From Kiritimatiellia bacterium (GTDB taxonomy: Bacteria; Verrucomicrobiota; Kiritimatiellia; UBA8416; YA12-FULL-48-11): a stretch of DNA of 64,000 bases. The stretch covers positions 248,001 through 312,000 of the forward strand of contig JAQUPZ010000007.1 of the NCBI GenBank assembly GCA_028716365.1, read 5' to 3'. Positions 10,111-17,382 of this stretch are shown in pieces. The number at the start of each line of letters is the position of its first letter. The stretch's first letter is position 1. Made by a program: the position numbers and the translations under genes. The notes under the pieces were generated by a model. It was not told the origin of the DNA and did no database searches. It was given only the letters and a program-made list of their open reading frames with translations.

Positions 10111-11613
10111 TTAGGTATTTCTTGATCGCAAGCGGTAATTATCTTCCCCGTGTTGAAGAATATATTTTTTTACCGTTCTTCTGTCCAAACCTGAACGTCG
10201 CGCCACTTCTTCGTAAGTTCCGAAGCGATCGTAAAGTAATTTTGCATAATCAATCAACAAATCCTCTGCAGTATAAGACCCGTTTTCTATTCTACTGGTG
10301 ATGTTCGTCTGTAGATCATGAGAGATGGTCTTTATGTCGCCAGCATAGTTATGTGTCAGGAGGATTCGTCTGACGCACTGCTCTAATTCTCTCACATTTC
10401 CGGGCCATGTGTAATTCCGGCCAGGGTTCGTATCCATTGTTTTTCTTATCATGGCGGTCAATTCTGGGTCACTTTGTCGCGTAATTTTTTGTATAGTTAT
10501 CGAAAGCAGTTCATCAAGTTCGCTTGAATCTTCACTGATTCTTTGTCTCAAGGGAGGCACGATAATTATATCTGAACACAAGCGATAGAAGAAATCGTTA
10601 CGGAAAAGTTCCTTGCGGCGGAGTTCATCAATTGGCTTGTTGCTCGCTGCTATGACCCTGCCATGAAAACGTTTTTTCTCGTGACTTCCGACGGGTGAAA
10701 ACATGCGGTCCTGGAGTACATGCAGTAGTTTGATCTGAACTGGAATCGATACATCGCCAATTTCATCCAGAAAGATGGCACCGTGGGGACTGCAACGGGA
10801 AAATATTCCTTCATGTGCCTCAACGGCACCGGTAAATGCGCCCTTCCTGTGCCCGAATAGTTCTGATTCAATAAGTGATTCAGGAAACTGTGACAGATTT
10901 ATCGCTGTAAAGGAGCGCATAAAACTTTCAGAAAAACAGTTTTTCTTATCGTCAAATGGTATAAACCCTGAACGACCAATGGCAGTTGCCGCTGTACCTT
11001 TCCCTGTGCCGGTTTCACCAAGAAGAAAAGTTGAGAAATCCTCCATGCGGTTCCACAGGTATTTCTCGTACATCTGCATATCGTGGGTGAAGACATTATT
11101 CCACAGTGACATACGCAGCTGTTTCATTGATGGGCTTTGCCCTATAAGAAGAGTATTGATGAAGTAGAAAGCCCTCCTTAATTGGTAAAACATGGCGAAA
11201 TACCACATTGCATCCATTTGTGTGAAACCACGGTTACAAAGGGTATCCAGTGTATCTTTTGCGAAGGCTGCAGGGCACGATACTTCACCGGCTTTGATCT
11301 GGGTCTGGATCAGTTCGTCGAATTTGTCAGCAAATGAATGAAAGATGTCAAAGAGGTGGGCATATCTAATAATTCGCTGATCTTCGGAAGAGATACCTCT
11401 TGATCCCTTTTTTTCTGGTCTGATCTTTTCAAGAAAGTTGTGAACGCGCGCAAGAACAGTATCCAGCGGATTACCTGTTCCGTTTTTATCGGACAGCCCT
11501 GCAATTTTCAGGTCAAGCTGGGTTCTTTCCTCGCTGAAGGGGTTTGCAAAAGCTGCGCGTGTTACGAGGGTTAGGAATTCGCGTTGTTCTGCCTCAAAGG
11601 ATAATGTCTTCAT
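10111..11613 (-). CDS. Sigma54-dependent transcriptional activator (bEBP) with uncharacterised N-terminal region
   Basis: Walker A GETGTGKG, GAFTGA loop (ELFGHRKGAFTGAVEAHEG), AIFLDEIGD, WPGNVRELEQCVRRI, C-terminal Fis-like HTH (YEEVARRSGLDRRTVKKYI). No receiver domain recognised. TTG at 11619 is an alternative start. Confidence 0.92.
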   Translation of the reverse strand: MKTLSFEAEQREFLTLVTRAAFANPFSEERTQLDLKIAGLSDKNGTGNPLDTVLARVHNFLEKIRPEKKGSRGISSEDQRIIRYAHLFDIFHSFADKFDELIQTQIKAGEVSCPAAFAKDTLDTLCNRGFTQMDAMWYFAMFYQLRRAFYFINTLLIGQSPSMKQLRMSLWNNVFTHDMQMYEKYLWNRMEDFSTFLLGETGTGKGTAATAIGRSGFIPFDDKKNCFSESFMRSFTAINLSQFPESLIESELFGHRKGAFTGAVEAHEGIFSRCSPHGAIFLDEIGDVSIPVQIKLLHVLQDRMFSPVGSHEKKRFHGRVIAASNKPIDELRRKELFRNDFFYRLCSDIIIVPPLRQRISEDSSELDELLSITIQKITRQSDPELTAMIRKTMDTNPGRNYTWPGNVRELEQCVRRILLTHNYAGDIKTISHDLQTNITSRIENGSYTAEDLLIDYAKLLYDRFGTYEEVARRSGLDRRTVKKYILQHGEDNYRLRSRNT

Positions 11614-11632
11614 GTACAAATAATGTACGTCA

Positions 11633-11653
11633 TATAGACATTTTATGTCTATA
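11633..11653. promoter_or_regulatory. Perfect palindrome, candidate enhancer/UAS for the sigma54 activator
   Basis: TATAGACAT-TTT-ATGTCTATA (9-3-9) in the divergent intergenic region, about 85 bp upstream of the -24 element. Confidence 0.5.
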
Positions 11654-11735
11654 ACAAATAATACCCGTCAGACCTAATATTTACGTTTTACTGATTTTAT
11701 TAGGGAATCATGAAATCCCCGACATTGGAATTTAT

Positions 11736-11750
11736 TGGCACGGAGAGTGC
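11736..11750 (+). promoter_or_regulatory. Sigma54 (-24/-12) promoter
   Basis: TGGCACGGAGAGTGC versus consensus TGGCACGNNNNTTGC; invariant GG-N10-GC spacing; about 60 nt upstream of the 11811 start; divergent from a bEBP gene. Confidence 0.75.
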
Positions 11751-11810
11751 GATAATGGAGGTCCATGCAAACAGAACAAGATTCAATAATCAGGAATTTA
11801 AAGGTGATAC

Positions 11811-12698
11811 ATGATTAACGAGCTTTATTTCTATGGTAAAATTATTGCCTTCCTGCTGAAGGGCAACGTCGTTCGACCTGAAATAATACAACGTGATTAC
11901 GACAAACTTAGCCGTACATATGACGACTACTTTTCTCGCTACGTTGGCAAATATTCCAGGGAATTGGTCAGGAGGCTGGAATTGGCGCCGGGGAGCAAGG
12001 TGGTTGATCTTGCTTGTGGAACCGGGACCTTGAGCCTTGCGATTGCAGAATCCGTTGGTGAGAAGGGCAAGGTTACGGGCGTTGACCGTTCGCAGGGCAT
12101 GCTGGCTGTTGCCGAGAAGAAGTGCAGGGCTAGGGGCTTCAGCAACACGACGTTCGTTGAGGCCGACATAAGAGATGTCTTCACAGGATTTGAAGACAAT
12201 TCGCTTGATGCCGTTACGTGCGGTTGGGCGATAGGATATGTAAATCCACAAGACTTGGTCAGTGCAGCTGCGAGAAAAATCAGAAATGGCGGCAAGATTG
12301 GTCTTATTGAAAACGTGAGGGATACGCTTGCCCCGATCCGAAAGACTGCCGTCAAGGTGGCTCAGGAGCTACCCAGGCATTTCAACCAGCTGATGGATCT
12401 TCACTTCCGACTTCCGAAGGATTCCGGGGATATCAAGAGCCTCTTCATGGGTGCCGACCTTCAAGTTCTGGATTCGTGGGAAGGAGATGAGAAGTTTGAG
12501 TTTCGGAGCGGCGAAGAGGTCCTGAACTGGGTTTTACATACAGGAGCCAGCGCCGGGTTTGACACGGTAATGGACAGGGCGGCGAAGAAGGAATGTGACG
12601 AATTGTTTGTAAGGTTGATCGAAAAGGATTTTCTAAGAGATGGCCGAATTGTTGTTACGCACAAGTTTGCTGCAGGAATAGCGCAGAAGGAGGAATAA
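11811..12698 (+). CDS. Class I SAM-dependent methyltransferase
   Basis: YDKLSRTYDDYFSRYVGKYSRELVRRLELAPGSKVVDLACGTGTLSLAIAESVGEKGKVTGVDRSQGML. Confidence 0.88.
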   Translation: MINELYFYGKIIAFLLKGNVVRPEIIQRDYDKLSRTYDDYFSRYVGKYSRELVRRLELAPGSKVVDLACGTGTLSLAIAESVGEKGKVTGVDRSQGMLAVAEKKCRARGFSNTTFVEADIRDVFTGFEDNSLDAVTCGWAIGYVNPQDLVSAAARKIRNGGKIGLIENVRDTLAPIRKTAVKVAQELPRHFNQLMDLHFRLPKDSGDIKSLFMGADLQVLDSWEGDEKFEFRSGEEVLNWVLHTGASAGFDTVMDRAAKKECDELFVRLIEKDFLRDGRIVVTHKFAAGIAQKEE

Positions 12699-12702
12699 CA
12701 CC

Positions 12703-12798
12703 ATGTACCTTTCCAAAATTGAGAAAGAAATTGCTTTGTTGGAAACATTGAAGATGAAAGAATCAGGCGCTTGCCGCTGCCGGTTTTGTGGAAGATAA
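12703..12798 (+). CDS. Putative 31-aa mini-ORF (MYLSKIEKEIALLETLKMKESGACRCRFCGR)
   Basis: Strong SD (AAGGAGG) 9 nt before ATG; terminates inside the start region of the radical SAM ORF. May instead be the 5' part of a frameshifted radical SAM gene. Confidence 0.35.
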   Translation: MYLSKIEKEIALLETLKMKESGACRCRFCGR

Positions 12799-13988
12799 GG
12801 AGTCTTCTGAACGAGGAGAAATTCACGAGGCTTAACGGCAAAGTAGTAATCAATTCATTTCTGCCGCCTTTTCCAAGTGAGGCATTTAACAGATTGGGAC
12901 GAAGTATCCACTCGCTAATGGAGCACAAGGCAATACCCTTATCGGCATATATCTCTGTAACCAGTAAATGCAGATATAACTGCTGGCATTGCAGCAAGAC
13001 TCGAAGAACCGGCGAGGACATGTCGCGCGAAACGATCCTGTCACTTGTCAAGGATCTCCAGGAAATGGGAGTCTGTATTGTAGGGTTTACAGGTGGCGAA
13101 CCGATGTTGCGTGAAGATATGGGGGAAATCATTGGCTCGCTTGATGACAGGTCGGTTTCCATTCTGTTCACGTCCGGAGACGGTGTTACTAAGCAGAGAG
13201 GAAGAAAATTGAAGGAAATGGGGCTTTTTGGCGCCGCAGTGAGTTTGGATCATTACGAGCCGGCTATTCATGATGAACGCCGAGGTAAGAAAGGGGCATT
13301 TGAGACGGCGCTCAATGCGATCCGTATTTTCAGGGATAACGGTATGTACACCATGATCCAGCTTGTGGCAACAAAGGAGATGGCAGGGGATCAGGCGTTT
13401 GAACGTTACCTTGAGCTTGCCGGCAAACTAGGGGTACATGAAATCCGGCTGTTGGAACCTATGCCGACCGGCAACCTGATCGGTTGTGCGGGGAAGTGTA
13501 TGTTGAACGATAGTGAAAGAGCTACATTGAGACAATTGCATATCAAAACCAACAATCAGAAGGATATTACGAAGGTCTGCGCGTTTGCACATATTGAACA
13601 CAAGGAATTGTATGGCTGCGGGGCAGGGTTTCAACATCTCTATATTGATGCACAGGGGAATGTATGCCCCTGTGATTTCACGCCGGTTTCTTTCGGAAAT
13701 ATCAACAAAGAGAAGGTAAGTCTAATCTGGTCCCATTTGAACAAGGCGTTTGGCCGGCCTGGCTGTAAATGTTTCCTTCTGGAGAATGCCGATAAGCTGA
13801 ATCAGGCGTTTACTGGGACACTGCCGATAGAGTATACTAAAATCCGGAATTTGTGCCGCTTTCCGAAAGAGGGAGAACTGCCGGAATATTACAGAGTGCT
13901 GGGCTGGAAGAGTGAGTGTAATTGTTCTACAGGATTATCCTGGCAAGGGGAGGGAGTGAGCCGTGCTTTCGTATGCTCAAAAGCTTAG
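12771..13988 (+). CDS. Radical SAM protein with SPASM-like C-terminal cysteines
   Basis: CRYNCWHC (CxxxCxxC), GFTGGEPMLR, C-terminal CGAGFQHLYIDAQGNVCPCDFTPVSFGNI...GCKC. Start (TTG 12771) uncertain. Confidence 0.88.
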   Translation: MPLPVLWKIRSLLNEEKFTRLNGKVVINSFLPPFPSEAFNRLGRSIHSLMEHKAIPLSAYISVTSKCRYNCWHCSKTRRTGEDMSRETILSLVKDLQEMGVCIVGFTGGEPMLREDMGEIIGSLDDRSVSILFTSGDGVTKQRGRKLKEMGLFGAAVSLDHYEPAIHDERRGKKGAFETALNAIRIFRDNGMYTMIQLVATKEMAGDQAFERYLELAGKLGVHEIRLLEPMPTGNLIGCAGKCMLNDSERATLRQLHIKTNNQKDITKVCAFAHIEHKELYGCGAGFQHLYIDAQGNVCPCDFTPVSFGNINKEKVSLIWSHLNKAFGRPGCKCFLLENADKLNQAFTGTLPIEYTKIRNLCRFPKEGELPEYYRVLGWKSECNCSTGLSWQGEGVSRAFVCSKA

Positions 13989-16900
13989 TCGGTCGTTTGC
14001 TTGGTTGAACGTCACGCAGTTTCTCGGCGCGTTGAACGACAATGTGTTCAAGCTTATGCTGATTTATCTGCTGGTAAATGTCATGGGCGAGGAGCACCGT
14101 ACGGGGATAGTGGCGCTTGCTTTCGGACTTTTCGTAGTGCCGTTCCTTCTCTTCTCTCACGCCGCTGGCGTACTTGCCGACAGGATCAGTAAGAGGACGA
14201 TCATAGTAACCGTCAAGTTTATCGAGGTGGCCATAATGCTGATGGGCTGTGTTGCGGTCTTGACGCAGAACTCTATAGGATTGTTCAGTATTCTTTTCCT
14301 GCTGGGCTGCCATAGCACGTTGTTCAGCCCATCAAAATTCGGGATTATTCCGGAGCTTGTTCCCATCGAAAAACTGTCAATCGCCAACAGCTTCATTGAA
14401 GGTTTGACTTACATTGCGATCATCATAGGTACTTTCCTTCCGTCTTTCTTTTTGAAAGCCCTCGGTGGAACTTCCTTCGGACTCGTCTGCCTGTGCTTCT
14501 GTCTTGCCTGCGTAGGTGTTGTGACGAGCTTTGGAGTTGAGAAGACACCTGCGGCGGGGTCCTCAAAGAAATTTTCCCCCTGGTTCCTGCTGGAGATATT
14601 CAAGACGTTGAAAGAAACATCAAAAGACCGCCATCTTTTCCTGGCGATTACCGGTGCGGCGTATTTCCTTTTCCTCGGGGCCTTTATCCAACAGGACGTC
14701 CTGCTTTATGGGCAGGATTGCCTGGGCATGGACATCGAGGAAAGCGGATACCTTTTTCCGGTGGCAGCTCTTGGAATTGGAGCCGGCGCACTGCTTGCCG
14801 GGAAGCTGTCGGGAAGGAACATAGAGTTTGGGATTGTTCCGATAGGGGCCCTCGGTTTGACAATGGCGTGTGTCACCCTCGGATTAATGCCGCCATCGCT
14901 TAAGGGAACGCTAGTGCTTATTACTTTTATAGGAGTCTGTTGCGGTCTTTTCATTGTTCCTCTCAACGCTTTCATACAATATCGCAGCCCTGCTGACCGG
15001 CGCGGAGAGATACTGGCGTGTACAAACTTCCTGAGTTTTCTCGGCGTTGCATTGTCTGCAGGTATTTTCATGCTGTTAAATGGTGTTCTCGGGCTGACAG
15101 CAGGCCAGTGTTTTGTCACTGTTGGCGTGATGACCGGCATCCTCGCGGCGATTGCGATTGTTGTGCTGCCTGATTTTCTGATTCGTTGCGTAACAGTAAT
15201 AATTACCAAGTGTTTCTATAGGATAAACACAATCGGGTTGGAGAATCTGCCGATAGATGGTGGTGCTCTTCTGGTTTCGAATCATGTCACTTGGGTTGAT
15301 GCCCTGCTTATTTCGGCGACTGGCCAGAGGCGTATTCGCTTCATGATGGATCGTCATATTTACCAGAACAGATGGCTGAATCCGTTATTCAGGCTGATGG
15401 GTGTTATTCCTATATCCGTTGCGGATGGTCCAAGAGCCGTGCTGGGATCCCTTAAGAAGGCACGCGAGGAACTTGATGCCGGGTATATGGTCTGTATCTT
15501 TGCTGAAGGCGCCTTAACCCGTAATGGCAATACACGTGATTTTAAACCAGGCCTTGAGCGTATCGTAAAAGGATCCAGCCATCCGATTATCCCTGTATAT
15601 ATTGGTGGTGCGTGGGGCAGTATTTTCAGCTATTTCCATGCTCGGTTACTTGGCGGTTTACCCAGAGTGCTCCCGTATCCAGTTTCGGTGATCTTTGGAG
15701 CACCTATGCTCGCGACTTCCACATCGACACAGGTAAGAGAGGCGGTGATAGAACTTTCTACAAGGTTGTTTGATTTTAAGAAAGACAGAAATAGATCCCT
15801 GGCCGGATTGTTTGTGTCCAGGGCAAGGCGCAGGTGGTTTGCGACGGCGCTTGGCGATACTACGGGGAAGCGTCTTACTTTTGGGAAGACTCTGATTTCC
15901 GCCATTGCCTTGTCACGGGAAATTAACGCTATTTCTTCCGGTCAGGACAAGATAGGCATAATCATGCCGGCGTCAGTTGGCGGGGCGTTGGTTAATGTCG
16001 CGGTTACCCTGCTGGGTAAAGTGCCGGTGAATCTCAACTTCACCAGTTCAGCCGAATCGGTTTCATCAGCCATCCGGCAGTGCGGAATGAAAACGATCAT
16101 TTCTTCGCGGGCCTTTGCGGCGAAACTTGAAGGCTTTGTTATGCCCGAAGGGACTGTTTTTCTTGAAGATATTGCAGCGCGAATCACTCCTGCCTCAAAG
16201 ATAATTGCAACGATACAAGCCATGATTGTCCCGGTGAGGTTACTGATGCGCCACAGGAAGGTGGGACCGGATGACATTGCTACAATTATTTTCTCGTCTG
16301 GCAGCACGGGAGATCCCAAAGGCATCATGCTGAGCAATCACAACATTATTTCGAACGTGGAATCTTTCCTGATGATAATGCATTTCGGGCGCATGGACGG
16401 AATGTGCGGCGTTTTGCCTTTTTTTCACTCTTTTGGCTTCACGACTACGCTGTGGTGCCCGCTGCTTAAGGGGTTCCGCGTGTTCTATCACCCGAACCCG
16501 GTTGAAGGAACCAAGATTGCTGAACTTGTACGCGAGAACAAGCTGACCGTGTTGCTTTCCACACCTACTTTTCTAATGTCATATATCCGGCGCGCAACCA
16601 GGAAGGATTTTGCCAGCCTGCATATTGTTGTTACGGGTGCTGAGAAGTTAAAGAAGAAGGTAGCGGATCACTTTGAGCAGCAGTTTGGAGTGAGACCACT
16701 GCAAGGTTACGGGACAACTGAGCTGTCGCCGGTTGCGGCATTGAATGTTCCTGATGTCAAGATTGACGGAGTCAAACAGGTTGGGACCAAGGAGGGAAGC
16801 ATAGGACAGCCGATACCAGGCGTTGCGATGACGATCGTTGATCCGGATTCGGGCGCTGTCGTTCCTGAAGGCGGCCAGGGACTGTTACTTGTTAAAGGGC

Positions 16901-17382
16901 CCAATGTGATGCTGGGCTACCTGAATAGCCCGGAGAAGACCGCTGAAGTTATCAAGGATGGCTGGTACAACACTGGAGACATAGCGAAGATTGACAACGA
17001 CGGTTTTGTATTTCTGCATGATCGCCTGTCGCGGTACAGTAAGATCGGCGGCGAGATGGTGCCCCACATGGCGGTGGAGGATAAAATATTTCACCAGCTT
17101 GGAGCCGTGGGCCATGTTATCTACGTGACCGCAATACCCGACGAGAGGAAAGGGGAACAGCTGATCCTGTTCCATACCGATGAGGCTGGGGATTCGGATA
17201 GTCTTTACAGGATCATTGCGGAGAGTGATCTCCCGAACCTGTGGAAACCGCGCCGCGAAAATATTATAAGGATTGAAACAATGCCTACATTGGGGTCCGG
17301 CAAACTGGATCAGAAGAAACTGAAACAAAAAGCACAGGAGTTTGCAGCCAGGCAGCAAACGTGCTCGGGGAATTATGAATAA
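13963..17382 (+). CDS. Trifunctional fusion: MFS/LplT-like transporter - PlsC acyltransferase - acyl-AMP ligase (Aas-like)
   Basis: N-terminal ~400 aa multi-TM MFS; NHVTWVDALLIS and FAEGALTRNGNTRDFKPG acyltransferase motifs; IIFSSGSTGDPKGIMLSNHNI AMP-binding motif; C-terminal YNTGDIAKIDNDGF. Confidence 0.9.
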   Translation: MLSYAQKLSRSFAWLNVTQFLGALNDNVFKLMLIYLLVNVMGEEHRTGIVALAFGLFVVPFLLFSHAAGVLADRISKRTIIVTVKFIEVAIMLMGCVAVLTQNSIGLFSILFLLGCHSTLFSPSKFGIIPELVPIEKLSIANSFIEGLTYIAIIIGTFLPSFFLKALGGTSFGLVCLCFCLACVGVVTSFGVEKTPAAGSSKKFSPWFLLEIFKTLKETSKDRHLFLAITGAAYFLFLGAFIQQDVLLYGQDCLGMDIEESGYLFPVAALGIGAGALLAGKLSGRNIEFGIVPIGALGLTMACVTLGLMPPSLKGTLVLITFIGVCCGLFIVPLNAFIQYRSPADRRGEILACTNFLSFLGVALSAGIFMLLNGVLGLTAGQCFVTVGVMTGILAAIAIVVLPDFLIRCVTVIITKCFYRINTIGLENLPIDGGALLVSNHVTWVDALLISATGQRRIRFMMDRHIYQNRWLNPLFRLMGVIPISVADGPRAVLGSLKKAREELDAGYMVCIFAEGALTRNGNTRDFKPGLERIVKGSSHPIIPVYIGGAWGSIFSYFHARLLGGLPRVLPYPVSVIFGAPMLATSTSTQVREAVIELSTRLFDFKKDRNRSLAGLFVSRARRRWFATALGDTTGKRLTFGKTLISAIALSREINAISSGQDKIGIIMPASVGGALVNVAVTLLGKVPVNLNFTSSAESVSSAIRQCGMKTIISSRAFAAKLEGFVMPEGTVFLEDIAARITPASKIIATIQAMIVPVRLLMRHRKVGPDDIATIIFSSGSTGDPKGIMLSNHNIISNVESFLMIMHFGRMDGMCGVLPFFHSFGFTTTLWCPLLKGFRVFYHPNPVEGTKIAELVRENKLTVLLSTPTFLMSYIRRATRKDFASLHIVVTGAEKLKKKVADHFEQQFGVRPLQGYGTTELSPVAALNVPDVKIDGVKQVGTKEGSIGQPIPGVAMTIVDPDSGAVVPEGGQGLLLVKGPNVMLGYLNSPEKTAEVIKDGWYNTGDIAKIDNDGFVFLHDRLSRYSKIGGEMVPHMAVEDKIFHQLGAVGHVIYVTAIPDERKGEQLILFHTDEAGDSDSLYRIIAESDLPNLWKPRRENIIRIETMPTLGSGKLDQKKLKQKAQEFAARQQTCSGNYE

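Noticed and set aside
11790-12251. Minus-strand ORF of 153 aa overlapping the methyltransferase
   Set aside because: Shadow ORF antisense to a clearly conserved gene; low-complexity translation without recognisable domain.
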